Origin: Pseudoalteromonas sp. T1lg75
GTDB taxonomy: Bacteria; Pseudomonadota; Gammaproteobacteria; Enterobacterales; Alteromonadaceae
NCBI RefSeq assembly: GCF_002964705.1
Contig: NZ_PQCD01000018.1
Span: 9,538-73,537, forward strand
Direction: 5' to 3'
Length of the DNA: 64,000 bases
Part shown: positions 28,467 through 38,280 of the stretch, piece by piece
Layout of the letters: each line of letters begins with the position of its first letter
How positions within the stretch are numbered: position 1 is the stretch's first letter
Notes under the pieces: model-generated
What the model was told of the DNA's origin: nothing
What the model saw: only the letters and a program-made list of their open reading frames with translations
Databases searched by the model: none
Position numbers and translations under genes: made by a program

Positions 28467-29138
28467 TTTCTGCTTAAAGCCGGAGCAATCACCTTCTTGC
28501 AAAGGCAGAGGTGACATGACCTGGGTCTTAGGCAGCAACCGGCGTAAATTCATCAGCGTCTTGTAGACACTGTTTAGCGACACCCTGTTACTCAGCCAGG
28601 TGGGAATGGCACCGCCCGGGTCGGCCACGACCTCATATTCCAACACCAAACCATCCGTTCGCGGCGTTAGCGTCCACAGCGCTTCTAACTCTTTGATACG
28701 TACTCGCCCTCTCCCCACCTCTTGGTCGGGGTCCAGACTCTGGATTAACAAGCGTGAGCTTTGCCCCTGCAGGGCTTGGTAACAAGATTCGGTGTAGAGC
28801 TCCCTGTCGGCCACCGGCCAGGGCGAATTTAGAAGGGTAAAGACCAGGGTTTGATTGGCACTGGGACTGCCGAGTAAGTTAACGCGCTTAACGCCCTCAA
28901 GCCAATCGGGCGCATGCTTGGTGTCGTGCAACAGGCTAATAAACTGCGCCTTGGTGGCCTTGGCAATAAACAACTTTGCCTTTATGGCATAGTGTCCTTC
29001 CGCATTTTTATAATAGTGCACCTGGTATTGCTGCGAGTGCTTCCAGGTGCGCCAATTTGCTTGCTCCGCAAAGGCGTAGCTTTGCGCGCTCAGTAGACTA
29101 ATCGCGCCAATAAGGCTGAATATTACGCGTTGCTTCAC
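28464..29138 (-). CDS. START-domain lipid-binding protein, exported
   Basis: A 224-residue protein with an N-terminal signal (about residues 1-22, ending A-Q-S-Y-A-F-A) followed by a START-like domain. Supporting features are W-K-H-S-Q-Q-Y-Q-V-H-Y, D-T-K-H-A-P-D-W-L-E-G-V, V-A-D-R-E-L-Y and a C-terminal L-M-N-L-R-R-L. The GTG at 29136-29138 is chosen: GGAG stands seven bases upstream and the signal peptide follows directly. The gene overlaps the end of ygiF by 41 bp, suggesting coupling. A lipid-like ligand is likely but unknown. Confidence 0.8.
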   Translation of the reverse strand: MKQRVIFSLIGAISLLSAQSYAFAEQANWRTWKHSQQYQVHYYKNAEGHYAIKAKLFIAKATKAQFISLLHDTKHAPDWLEGVKRVNLLGSPSANQTLVFTLLNSPWPVADRELYTESCYQALQGQSSRLLIQSLDPDQEVGRGRVRIKELEALWTLTPRTDGLVLEYEVVADPGGAIPTWLSNRVSLNSVYKTLMNLRRLLPKTQVMSPLPLQEGDCSGFKQK

Positions 29139-30621
29139 GACTTTGCTCCATGGCACCCAGTAGACTTTCCGTTTTCTGTGCCAGCCAGGCCTGGATTTTC
29201 GCCAGCTCCTCGCTGTCCTTGCCTTGGCATAGTTGGCCAAGGTAATTAAGAGTGAATAACTCGAAGGTGCCATGAATGATATCCAGCCAGGGGGCTCGGA
29301 AATTCATTCGCGCACTTTCATCGAACAAGGCGCCTAAACAACACCCGCTCAATAAATTACGCTCAAGACGATGTTTTAAGTTCAAGTATTCACTGCTTGA
29401 AAGCGGTGAATACTTGTCGACTAAGGCGCGCATTTCATGCCAGTCAAACTCCAGCAAATGAGCGGCGATCTCATGGATGTTTTTCTCCGCCGCCTGGAAT
29501 TGCGACTGTCCCCAGGACTGTCGCCAGCCACGCTCGGTTAACCAGATGGTGAGATCTAACAGCAAGAGATTATAGCGTTTGCTGGTAAAGACCTTTTGCA
29601 CTTCGTCAATGCTCGGTTGAATCGCTTTTAAATCGTCTATTACCTGCGCCAACTCGGGTGCCGCATTGATCTTTTTATAGTAAGCGTGCTTTTTCGAGGT
29701 AAAGGTTTTCAGTTGGATGGCGGTTTCCACCCAGCTTAATTCACTTAACAGCCATTTCAGCTCTGAGCGTAAGCGCTCGGTGTCCTGCTTTTCAACGATG
29801 TCGCTAAACAACCACAGGCTATGGCGAATAAGGCTAACTCCGTCGGTAATGCGTTTCAGGGTTTTTAAAGTAGGCTTTTGGAAATAGCATTCCTCGTGCT
29901 TTTGCACAAAGGTGATGCCATGGCTTAGACACTTCTCCAGCGCCCGCTCCTGTGAGTCGGCGTTGCTCAATGCCACCATGTCGATTTCCTTACTCGCCAC
30001 CAGCGGCTGGTCATCGGCCAAACGGTAACCGCGCGCCGCCTTGGAGTAGAGTCCCATGCGCAGCGGCAGATTTTCAATCAGTTTTTCAGCGAGGGAGAAG
30101 AGTTCGCTGCGCTCGCCTTTAATCAATTCAATTTCTAATTCGCAGATCGGCTCAACGCTGGCATTGGCGGCCACCTCGCCCTTATCCAACACCACTTCAA
30201 TCAAGGTGCCGGCCTGGGTTTCTAACAGCCAGGTACGGCGAATAAAGTTGGTACTAAAGAGCGGGTATAAGTTATCGGCGATGGCCTCGACCTGCACCCC
30301 GTGCGGCCAAATGCCGGCATCGAATTCACTCAACTCGGGACGGTTGCCTTCAATGGGCAAGTTAAACTCTGGACGCTGATGCAAGCCCCCGACATTGTCG
30401 CCGGCAAGCTTAATGGTTTGCTCGCATTGACCATCGCAGCAGCGTGTACGTAGACCTATATCCAAGGCCCGCAGTTCACGACTGGGAGTATCAAAGTAGG
30501 CGTTTTGCAGATTACGTGAAGGCTTGTTGGTTACGGTTTTTGCAAACTGTGTGATAAGTGCTGGAATTGACGGAATGACCGCCTCAGAAACTAAAAATTT
30601 CAGCTCTATTTCAGTGTCCAT
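29098..30621 (-). CDS. ygiF: CYTH-CHAD inorganic triphosphatase (YgiF-like)
   Basis: A 507-residue protein. The N-terminal CYTH domain (about residues 1-200) opens with the E-x-E-x-K signature (Glu4, Glu6, Lys8) of triphosphate tunnel enzymes. The C-terminal CHAD domain (about 215-500) is helical and basic with conserved histidines; CHAD domains are associated with polyphosphate. In Escherichia coli YgiF hydrolyses inorganic triphosphate. It is divergent from ygiM, the same arrangement as in enterobacteria. Confidence 0.9.
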   Translation of the reverse strand: MDTEIELKFLVSEAVIPSIPALITQFAKTVTNKPSRNLQNAYFDTPSRELRALDIGLRTRCCDGQCEQTIKLAGDNVGGLHQRPEFNLPIEGNRPELSEFDAGIWPHGVQVEAIADNLYPLFSTNFIRRTWLLETQAGTLIEVVLDKGEVAANASVEPICELEIELIKGERSELFSLAEKLIENLPLRMGLYSKAARGYRLADDQPLVASKEIDMVALSNADSQERALEKCLSHGITFVQKHEECYFQKPTLKTLKRITDGVSLIRHSLWLFSDIVEKQDTERLRSELKWLLSELSWVETAIQLKTFTSKKHAYYKKINAAPELAQVIDDLKAIQPSIDEVQKVFTSKRYNLLLLDLTIWLTERGWRQSWGQSQFQAAEKNIHEIAAHLLEFDWHEMRALVDKYSPLSSSEYLNLKHRLERNLLSGCCLGALFDESARMNFRAPWLDIIHGTFELFTLNYLGQLCQGKDSEELAKIQAWLAQKTESLLGAMEQSREATRNIQPYWRD

Positions 30622-30679
30622 GCGTTATAGAAGACCAATGAAATTGACAAGAAGACAACATAAACAAAGCCGTCAATGA

Positions 30680-30696
30680 ATGCAAACTTTTTGCAT
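30680..30696. promoter_or_regulatory. Palindrome at the ygiF promoter
   Basis: ATGCAAA and TTTGCAT flank a 3-bp spacer. On the leftward strand TTGCAT overlaps this palindrome and could serve as a -35 element, with TATGTT 17 bp downstream as the -10 of ygiF. The palindrome could be a repressor operator; no regulator is recognised. Confidence 0.4.
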
Positions 30697-30810
30697 GCTT
30701 TTAGGCCCTTAGAGACAGGGCTGGGTTACAAAATCGGCCTTGCCAATCGCCACGTCAGCCAATACTATGCCTCAATCAACATCTTATTTACGTAAACAAG
30801 GTTTAGTTGC

Positions 30811-31401
30811 ATGCTAAAACACCTGTGTGTTGCGCTACTTTTTATTTCCAGCGCACTAATCACCAAGACGGCCCATGCCGCACCAAGTACCGCTTATATC
30901 AGTGACGATTTATACATTTTCATGCACTCTGGCGCGGGTAAAAACTACCGTATTGTCGGCTCTGTTAATGCCGGCACCGAAATCAAGCTGGTTACCGGCA
31001 CCGAAAATAACGGCTTTTTCGAAATTGTCGACGATAAAGAGCGCCAAGGCTGGGTAGAAAGCAAGTTCATCAATCAAGAGCAAAGCCTTAAGGTAAAACA
31101 CCAAAACCTGGCCGAAGAGTTGGCCAGCACCCAGCAGAAGTTACGTGATGTGCAGGCTCAGGTACCACAATTACAAAGCATGAACAGCGATTTAACGTCG
31201 CAATCCGAGCAATTACAGGCCCAGCTTGATCAAGCCATTGCCGAGCGCGACGCCATTCAAACCAAACAGCAGAATCTGCGCGCCAAAGAAAAGCGTCAGT
31301 TACTGACCTATGGCGGTGCCATTGCCTTTATCGGTTTATTCCTGGGGATCATTTTAACCATCTTCCTATCGCGCAGAAAGCGCTACGATGGTTGGGCGTA
31401 A
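30811..31401 (+). CDS. ygiM: SH3-domain membrane protein (YgiM-like, TIGR04211 type)
   Basis: A 196-residue protein with a signal peptide (about residues 1-23), a bacterial SH3 domain (about 26-90, with H-S-G-A-G-K-N-Y and Q-G-W-V-E-S-K-F), a Gln-rich coiled coil (about 93-155) and a C-terminal membrane anchor (about 168-188) followed by R-R-K-R. It should sit in the inner membrane facing the periplasm. It is divergent from ygiF as in Escherichia coli. The function is not established. Confidence 0.88.
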   Translation: MLKHLCVALLFISSALITKTAHAAPSTAYISDDLYIFMHSGAGKNYRIVGSVNAGTEIKLVTGTENNGFFEIVDDKERQGWVESKFINQEQSLKVKHQNLAEELASTQQKLRDVQAQVPQLQSMNSDLTSQSEQLQAQLDQAIAERDAIQTKQQNLRAKEKRQLLTYGGAIAFIGLFLGIILTIFLSRRKRYDGWA

Positions 31402-31425
31402 ACTCGCCTTTACATGACTTACAAT

Positions 31426-31454
31426 AAAAAAGAGCGCTTAGGCGCTCTTTTTTA
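31426..31454. terminator. Bidirectional terminator between ygiM and the Lrp-type gene
   Basis: A GAGCGC-based stem extended by an A5-6/T5-6 pairing with a 4-nt loop. The stop codon of the convergent regulator lies at its right end. Confidence 0.85.
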
Positions 31455-31934
31455 TAACTCAATTCGCAAGCCGGTGTCTTCTTTCACCTTTTCAATCACC
31501 ATATAGGTATGGTGTGTGCCCACCCCGGGGATATCAACCAAATCGCCAAGCACCTGACGGTACTCATTCATATCACTCACCCGCACCTTAAGCAGGTAGT
31601 CATAGCCGCCAGCCACCATGTCACACTCCACGACTTGCGGGGTGTTCATGATGTGCTCCTTAAAGGTTTTAAACACCGAGGTATTGGAGGTTACCAGTGA
31701 CACCTGTACATGAGCCAAGAGGCTTTGGTTAAGCTTTTGCTCGCTCAGTTTGGCGTAATAGCCCTCAATAAAACCATCTGTTTCCAGGCGTTTAACCCGA
31801 TCCAGGCAGGGACTGGGACTTAGGTTCACCTGTTTAGCCAGGTTTACATTAGAGATGCGACCATTTTTTTGCAGCTCATCAAGGATGGCTAAATCGATTC
31901 TATCTAGGACTCGAGACTTGGCTATAAACGACAT
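31452..31934 (-). CDS. Lrp/AsnC-family regulator, probable regulator of putA
   Basis: A 160-residue regulator with an N-terminal helix-turn-helix (D-L-A-I-L-D-E-L-Q-K-N-G-R-I-S-N-V; L-S-P-S-P-C-L-D-R-V) and a C-terminal RAM ligand-binding domain (about 75-155, with V-A-G-G-Y-D-Y-L-L-K-V). It is divergent from putA across a 285-bp region; Lrp-family proteins in this position (PutR, BkdR types) control proline utilisation elsewhere. That it senses proline is inferred from location. In the shared region (31935-32219) I see only short imperfect inverted repeats. Confidence 0.82.
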   Translation of the reverse strand: MSFIAKSRVLDRIDLAILDELQKNGRISNVNLAKQVNLSPSPCLDRVKRLETDGFIEGYYAKLSEQKLNQSLLAHVQVSLVTSNTSVFKTFKEHIMNTPQVVECDMVAGGYDYLLKVRVSDMNEYRQVLGDLVDIPGVGTHHTYMVIEKVKEDTGLRIEL

Positions 31935-32219
31935 AACAGAATTTTATACGGGCAAGCTACAAATATACCCTGTAAATTATCGTAATTGCCAAAATTAAAC
32001 CAGCATATTCTGCGGTATTTTCTTTAGAATGCCCGCGAATGTGTATTCCTTAAGAGCGCAATCTTAACCGCACACACTGAATATCCACGTAGGTAAAATC
32101 TACACTCTCGCAGTTAGAACCTACAATGTAGTAATTGTCGTAACCGAGGCCCCACCATCTCACCTTGTGGTGTAGGGTACAGTTGCTATGTTTAGACTCC
32201 GTTATTTTGAGGGTTGCTT

Positions 32220-35200
32220 ATGTTATTTGAAGGCAATTTGATTACTGAATGCCCTATTCGCCAGAAGATCCGTGATTTTTATCGTATTGATGAGAATGAA
32301 GTTATTGATCACATTCTTCCTCTGGCCGAAGTAGGCGTTACGGCACGCAGCCGCGCATGGGAGCGCGCTCGTCAAATGGTATTGAACATCCGTAAGGACC
32401 AAGATGGTCAAAGTGGTGTTGATGCATTATTGAATGAGTTCTCTCTGTCGACTGAGGAAGGGGTGGTGTTAATGTGTTTGGCGGAGGCGTTATTGCGCGT
32501 GCCAGACAAAGCAACACAAGAAGAATTAATTCGCGATAAGCTAGCCAAGGGCGACTGGAGCTCACACTTGGGTAGCAGCGACTCACTGTTTGTTAACGCT
32601 TCATCTTGGGGCCTATTGGTAACCGGTAAAATGGTTAACTACAGTGACAAAAATAAAGAAGACCAATTTGGTCTACTCAAGCGCACCGTAGGTCGTTTGG
32701 GTGAGCCGGTGATCCGCAAGTCTGTAAACTTTGCGATGAAGATCATGGGTAAGCAATTCGTTATGGGTCAAACCATTGACGAAGCCATCGAACGTGCAGC
32801 AGAAACCGAAAGCAAGGGTTACGTGTATTCGTACGACATGCTGGGCGAGGGCGCTCGCACCATGCGTGATGCAGAACGTTATTACAACAGCTATGTCACC
32901 GCGATTCATGCCATAGGTAAAGCGGCCAACGGTCGTGGCCCGGTGAAAAGCCCGGGTATCTCGGTAAAACTTTCGGCAATTCACCCACGTTACGAGTTCA
33001 CTCACCGTGAACGCGTGATGGAAGAGATCGTACCTAAGCTTAAAGACTTGGCGCTACTTGCCAAGCAATACGACATCGGCCTTACCGTTGATGCCGAAGA
33101 AGCGGATCGCCTCGATATCTCATTAGACATCATCGAAGCGGTATTCAGCGACGCCGAGCTTGGCGACTGGCAAGGTTTTGGCCTAGCCGTTCAAGCCTAT
33201 CAAAAGCGTGCAATCTTCGTTATCGAGTGGCTAACCGACCTAGCTCGCCGCGTTGGCCGCAAGCTTATGGTGCGTTTGGTTAAGGGTGCCTACTGGGATA
33301 CCGAAATCAAAACCACACAACAAGATGGCTTAGATCACTTCCCGGTATTTACCCGTAAAGCCACTACCGACGTTTCTTACAAAGCCTGCGCCATTAAAAT
33401 GATGGATGCACGGGACGCTCTTTACCCTCAGTTTGCAACCCATAACGCCTACACAGCGGCAACCATTTTGGAAGTAGCTAAAGGCGACAACGAAGGGTTT
33501 GAATTCCAGCGTCTACACGGCATGGGCGAGTCTTTATTCGACCAAATCGTGATCAAAGAAAAAATCCAGTGCCGCGTATATGCACCAGTTGGTCAACATG
33601 AAGACCTGCTTGCTTACCTGGTACGTCGTCTACTTGAAAACGGTGCTAACTCGTCATTCGTTAATGCCATCGTTGATACGTCTAAGCCGGTTGAAGAATT
33701 ACTGCCGGATCCGGTAGAAACCCTGCAAGGCTTGCGTAACAAGTACAACAAGCAAATCAAACTGCCGATTGAACTATACGGTGACGAGCGTCCTAACTCC
33801 AAGGGTATGGACCTAACCGATATCAATGCCATTACGCCATTAAAAGCGAATCTGGATGCCTGGTTTGCCGAGCACCTTATCAGCGAAGATCAGGTTGCCG
33901 AAGGAAACCTAGCGGTGCGCAACCCTGCAAACCACAAAGAGATCATCGGTCAGCATCGTTTGCACAGTGGCGACGATATGCAAGCCCTGCTTGAAAATGC
34001 CGAGAAAGAGTTTATTTCTTGGTCGGCTACCCCGGTTACCGAGCGCGCCAACTTACTACGTCGCATTGGTGACATTCTTGAACGTCACCACGATGAACTG
34101 GTTGCCTTGTGTATCAAGGAAGCAGGTAAGGTGACTCAAGATGGTATCGATGAAGTACGTGAAGCCGTTGACTTCTGTCGCTACTACGCTGCCCGTGCCG
34201 AAGAGCTAGCAGAAGATGAGCGCTTTGAAGCCCGTGGTGTGGTGCTATGTATCAGCCCATGGAACTTCCCTCTGGCCATCTTCCTAGGCCAGGTGGTAGC
34301 TGCGATCGTGACCGGTAACACGGTTATCGCCAAGCCAGCTGAGCAAACCAGTCTAATCGCGCTGCGCGCCATTGAGCTAATGCAGTCTGTAGGCCTGCCT
34401 GAGCACGTTGTTCAGCCGGTGATCGCCCGCGGTAGTGAAGTGGGTAAGCACATAGTGCCTGATGAGCGCATTCAAGCCGTAATGTTCACCGGTTCAACGG
34501 AAACCGGCACGCTGATTTCGCAAACACTTGCAGCGCGTAACGATATCCAGGTACCACTGATCGCCGAAACCGGTGGCCAAAACTGTATGATCGTTGACTC
34601 TACAGCCCTGCCTGAGCAGGTTGTAGACGATGTGATTAATTCTGGCTTCCAAAGTGCCGGTCAACGTTGTTCTGCACTGCGCGTATTGTTCCTTCAAGAC
34701 GACGTTGCCGACGGCATTATCGAAATGCTTAAAGGCGCGATGGCCGAGCTCCATGTTGGCGATCCGGCTTACCTATCTACGGATATCGGTCCGGTTATCG
34801 ACGACAAAGCACTGAAAGCGCTCACCGCGCACGTTGAGTACCTAAAAGGCAACGCCACACTGCACTATCAGTGTGAAATCCCTGATAACAACGAAAACGG
34901 TGCCTTCTTCTTTGCACCACGTTTGTATGAAATCAAGGATTTGTCGGTACTTAAGCGTGAAGTATTTGGTCCTGTTGTTCACATCGTTCGCTTTAAAGCG
35001 GGTGAGCTGGATAACGTGATTGATCAAATCAATAACACGGGTTACGGCCTGACCATGGGCGTTCACTCACGTATCGAAGAGCGTTGTGAGTACGTTGCCC
35101 GTCAATCGCGTGCCGGTAACGTCTACGTTAACCGTAATATGATCGGTGCTATCGTTGGCGTGCAGCCATTTGGTGGCCGCGGTCTTTCTGGTACGGGCCC

Positions 35201-36023
35201 TAAGGCCGGCGGTCCTAACTACCTGCTACGTTTGGTTAAAGAGAAGGCATCTCCAGAGAACGTGCAGATGACCAACCTACCAGCGGATGAAGCGGATCTA
35301 CACCACTACTCAGGCGCCAATGAAAAAGTAGAGGCGCTTATGGCAACCTCTATGCGCGATGAGAAAATCTGGCGTGCAACGGCGCTAAACGACCGCGTAT
35401 CGGCACTGCGTCAGCTATTGGCAAAAGTGGCTACGGTAGAGATCATCGACGAGCTAGCAGACGACCTGGCCAAGACCTTAAGCGATGCACGTACGCAGCT
35501 TAACCGCATTGAAAAGCGCATGAAGCGTCCTAAGGTATTGCCTGGACCAACGGGTGAGTCGAACATTCTTTACCTAGAACCTCGTGGTTGCGTGGTGTGT
35601 TATGCCGATAAGAGTACTTCGTTCAACTTCTGGGCGATCTCGATTATCACCGCGCTGGCCGCGGGTAACACGGTTATCACCGTTGCTTCAGAGCTCTTCT
35701 ATGAGGAAGCCTTGGCATTCCGCGACAAGTTCATCGCAACCGGTGTAGCCGAGGGCGTACTGCAGGTAGCTAAGCCGAACCAGCTACAAGCCATCTTGGC
35801 TCACCCTCACCTAGCCGGTGCGGTTGTAGCGGCACGCTCATCTCGCTTGGGCTACTTCGCACAGCAGTTAGCTAACCGTAAGGGTGCTATCCTGCCGGTG
35901 ATCAGCGCCGAGTACTACGATACCCTGATCAACCGTCTACTGACGGAAAAGACCATCAGTATCGATACCACGGCATCGGGTGGTAACACCTCGCTGATGA
36001 CCCTAGTAGAAGACGAAGAATAA
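32220..36023 (+). CDS. putA: Bifunctional proline dehydrogenase / L-glutamate gamma-semialdehyde dehydrogenase
   Basis: Oxidises proline to glutamate in two channelled steps. The 1267-residue protein has an FAD proline dehydrogenase barrel (about residues 80-500; L-M-V-R-L-V-K-G-A-Y-W-D) and an aldehyde dehydrogenase domain (about 570-1020) with Glu in L-I-A-E-T-G-G-Q-N and catalytic Cys in A-G-Q-R-C-S-A-L. A further dehydrogenase-like C-terminal domain follows. There is no N-terminal ribbon-helix-helix, so it is not the self-repressing trifunctional form, which fits the separate Lrp-type regulator. The ATG at 32220 follows GAGGG; a TTG six bases upstream is less likely. Confidence 0.95.
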   Translation: MLFEGNLITECPIRQKIRDFYRIDENEVIDHILPLAEVGVTARSRAWERARQMVLNIRKDQDGQSGVDALLNEFSLSTEEGVVLMCLAEALLRVPDKATQEELIRDKLAKGDWSSHLGSSDSLFVNASSWGLLVTGKMVNYSDKNKEDQFGLLKRTVGRLGEPVIRKSVNFAMKIMGKQFVMGQTIDEAIERAAETESKGYVYSYDMLGEGARTMRDAERYYNSYVTAIHAIGKAANGRGPVKSPGISVKLSAIHPRYEFTHRERVMEEIVPKLKDLALLAKQYDIGLTVDAEEADRLDISLDIIEAVFSDAELGDWQGFGLAVQAYQKRAIFVIEWLTDLARRVGRKLMVRLVKGAYWDTEIKTTQQDGLDHFPVFTRKATTDVSYKACAIKMMDARDALYPQFATHNAYTAATILEVAKGDNEGFEFQRLHGMGESLFDQIVIKEKIQCRVYAPVGQHEDLLAYLVRRLLENGANSSFVNAIVDTSKPVEELLPDPVETLQGLRNKYNKQIKLPIELYGDERPNSKGMDLTDINAITPLKANLDAWFAEHLISEDQVAEGNLAVRNPANHKEIIGQHRLHSGDDMQALLENAEKEFISWSATPVTERANLLRRIGDILERHHDELVALCIKEAGKVTQDGIDEVREAVDFCRYYAARAEELAEDERFEARGVVLCISPWNFPLAIFLGQVVAAIVTGNTVIAKPAEQTSLIALRAIELMQSVGLPEHVVQPVIARGSEVGKHIVPDERIQAVMFTGSTETGTLISQTLAARNDIQVPLIAETGGQNCMIVDSTALPEQVVDDVINSGFQSAGQRCSALRVLFLQDDVADGIIEMLKGAMAELHVGDPAYLSTDIGPVIDDKALKALTAHVEYLKGNATLHYQCEIPDNNENGAFFFAPRLYEIKDLSVLKREVFGPVVHIVRFKAGELDNVIDQINNTGYGLTMGVHSRIEERCEYVARQSRAGNVYVNRNMIGAIVGVQPFGGRGLSGTGPKAGGPNYLLRLVKEKASPENVQMTNLPADEADLHHYSGANEKVEALMATSMRDEKIWRATALNDRVSALRQLLAKVATVEIIDELADDLAKTLSDARTQLNRIEKRMKRPKVLPGPTGESNILYLEPRGCVVCYADKSTSFNFWAISIITALAAGNTVITVASELFYEEALAFRDKFIATGVAEGVLQVAKPNQLQAILAHPHLAGAVVAARSSRLGYFAQQLANRKGAILPVISAEYYDTLINRLLTEKTISIDTTASGGNTSLMTLVEDEE

Positions 36024-36037
36024 ATCGTCAGCTACTG

Positions 36038-36063
36038 AAAAAGGCGCCAATTGGCGCCTTTTT
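36038..36063 (+). terminator. putA terminator
   Basis: A perfect palindrome, AAAAAGGCGCC with its complement around AATT, followed by further T residues. It begins 15 bp after the putA stop. Confidence 0.9.
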
Positions 36064-36107
36064 TATTATTCTCTCAACGCCTAAACGCCGATAAGCCGGT
36101 GCCTCTC

Positions 36108-37182
36108 TTAAGGCCAATCCTGCATCGCTTCCAGTGAGAACTCATAGTTATCGACGCTTAGAATTGTCTGCTCCGGGGTGATCTCCACCACCCGCAAACG
36201 CCCCACTGTATCGCCTTCATACAACTCATAACCATTGAGCTTAATCCAGCGTCTATCCTGCGCGGTAGCATAAATATGGGCTTGATAGACCAAAGGTGGA
36301 ATACGGCTCTGAATTGCGTCCCGGCAGCAACTCGATGGGCTCTACCATGGCACTGCTGCGCGACGCGGTGGTGACGGTATCATCGTTTTGCATGCCTTCG
36401 GTGGCGGCAACGGCGTCGGCAAACGCACGTTTTAGATCGTTTGACACCCCTTGTAACTCGGCATCGTTATAGCTGGGAGTCGAAGAGTAGTTCTGCTGGG
36501 TTTGCTGATAATCATTATTGCCCTGCTCCATTGGCTTACCCACCACCTTGTATTGGCTGGTATCGACCTGCTGCGCCGCAGGATTAAAGCCCTGTGGGTA
36601 CTGGCCTGCGTTTGCCATCATTGGATTGCCATAGGCGGGCACCCATTGCATATAAGTGCCGGGACCATAGGCCTGTGGCATTTGTCCCATCACATACACG
36701 GGCACCATTTGCTGATAGGGCTGAGCGAATTGCACCGGCACCTGCAGGGCATTTACATTAACCTGCCCCTGCGGTAGCCCCTGCAGTTGCCCCTGCTGTG
36801 AATTCATCTGAGCAACCCGTTGGCCATTCTGCGGATTATCGGTTGGCTGTGCTTGAGACAAAGCCAACTCGGCATTCACCTGAGCCGGAGAGGCCGATTG
36901 CGCCGTACCGACATTCGCATTGGTCGGCTGCTGCCCCTGTGATTGCATCTGCGCTTGCATCTGTGTCTTGGCCTGCACCAATAGCTCATTGCTATTATCC
37001 TGCCACCATTTGCCGGCAAAATAACCAACAACCAGAACCACGGCGACTACCACCAGGGCGACTAAACCCCAACTTAGGCGGCGATAAAAATCTAGCGCCT
37101 CTTGTTGCGATGTATCGGGCTCAGATTCTAGGGCACTCGATTGATTTTGTGATTGTTTTAATGCGTCTAATAACAGCGACAT
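36108..37182 (-). pseudogene. gspB: gspB-like type II secretion assembly gene, frameshifted near its C-terminus
   Basis: The frame from 37182 encodes M-S-L-L-L-D-A-L-K-Q-S-Q, one membrane segment (about residues 37-57) and a long Gln/Pro-rich periplasmic region, the layout of GspB/ExeB. It then runs out of frame at L-L-P-G-R and stops at 36253. The missing C-terminal GspB domain is intact in another frame ending at 36108 (V-Y-Q-A-H-I-Y-A-T-A; W-I-K-L-N-G; V-V-E-I-T-P-E). Deleting one A in AATT (36312-36315) would join them as L-L-P-G-R-I-Q-S-R-I-P-P-L-V-Y. It follows gspA by 9 bp. Confidence 0.75.
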
Positions 37183-37191
37183 AGTAGAGCC

Positions 37192-38115
37192 CTAAATAAA
37201 GTAAGATAAGCCAATGCCCACGGCGAAGAGCATCATAACCCCGCCCAGGGTAAAAACAAAACGTTTACCGCGGCTCTCGGTACCGTTATTTTTCTGACTT
37301 GGTAAGGTCTCCGGCAAGGCTTCCTGAGCTGCCCGAGTGACCAATTTTTTGCTGACCTGATTTACCTGGGCCGAATAGGCACCGAGCAAGGCGCGCTCGC
37401 ATAACAGGTTGATCAAGCGAGGAATACCGCCGGTCAGTTGGTGAATTTGCTTTACCGCGGCACGATCAAAAAGGATCTGCCTGCCACCGGCAATTTTAAG
37501 GCGGTGTTTAATATAGGCATCGACCTGGGCCAGCGTCAGTGGTAACAGGTGGTATCGGGCGGTAATGCGCTGTGCAAGCTGGCGCAACTCATTACGACGC
37601 AACAAGGCCTGCAATTCCGGTTGGCCAACGAGAATAATCTGCAACAGCTTTTTATGGTTGGTCTCTAAGTTGGTAAGTAAACGCAGCTGCTCCAATACCT
37701 GCGGCGCCAAATGTTGTGCTTCATCGATGATCAGCATGGTATGACGGCCATTAACATGGTTGCTTAGCAAACGGCCCTTAATGCGGTCTGTCAGCGTCTT
37801 CAGGGTGGCGTTTTGGTGATCATACTCGATCTCCAGTTCATCACAGATACTCGCCAACAATTCCAGCTCGGACAAGGTGGGGTTTAGAATAAAGGCCACC
37901 TGAGTCGAGTCCGGCACCTGCTCAAGCATGCACCGGGTTACCGTGGTTTTGCCGGTGCCCACCTCGCCGGTCAGCAACACAAAGCCGCCGGACTCACCCA
38001 AACCATGCGTCAGGTGCGCCAACGCTTCATTATGGCGCTCACTGAGATAGAGATACTCGGGGTTTGGGGCGATGGAAAAGGGTTTTTCGGTTAAGCCAAA
38101 GTAATCTAGATACAC
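37192..38115 (-). CDS. gspA: General secretion pathway ATPase GspA (ExeA-like)
   Basis: AAA+ ATPase that with GspB helps assemble the type II secretion secretin through the cell wall. From the GTG at 38113-38115 it is 307 residues: Walker A G-E-V-G-T-G-K-T-T, Walker B M-L-I-I-D-E-A-Q and one C-terminal membrane segment (about 284-306). The longer upstream frame is rejected because AGGA precedes this GTG and the sequence begins Y-L-D-Y-F-G-L-T-E-K-P-F-S as in ExeA. It pairs with the gspB-like gene; the main gsp operon is not in the window. A related MSHA-type ATPase is a less likely alternative. Confidence 0.86.
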   Translation of the reverse strand: MYLDYFGLTEKPFSIAPNPEYLYLSERHNEALAHLTHGLGESGGFVLLTGEVGTGKTTVTRCMLEQVPDSTQVAFILNPTLSELELLASICDELEIEYDHQNATLKTLTDRIKGRLLSNHVNGRHTMLIIDEAQHLAPQVLEQLRLLTNLETNHKKLLQIILVGQPELQALLRRNELRQLAQRITARYHLLPLTLAQVDAYIKHRLKIAGGRQILFDRAAVKQIHQLTGGIPRLINLLCERALLGAYSAQVNQVSKKLVTRAAQEALPETLPSQKNNGTESRGKRFVFTLGGVMMLFAVGIGLSYFI

Positions 38116-38280
38116 AAATAGGTCCTTAGTTTTTGCCACAGGCCTTACCCGGAAAACCTCCCTGGTAGGCACTAAGCGCTGCGGTTTAATTAAATTATCA
38201 CTCGCACTTCTTATAATGGCAAAAAAACCGCCATGATAAAACTCTGTTACAATCATCTTTTTAGCCGCTCGGGAAAACGG

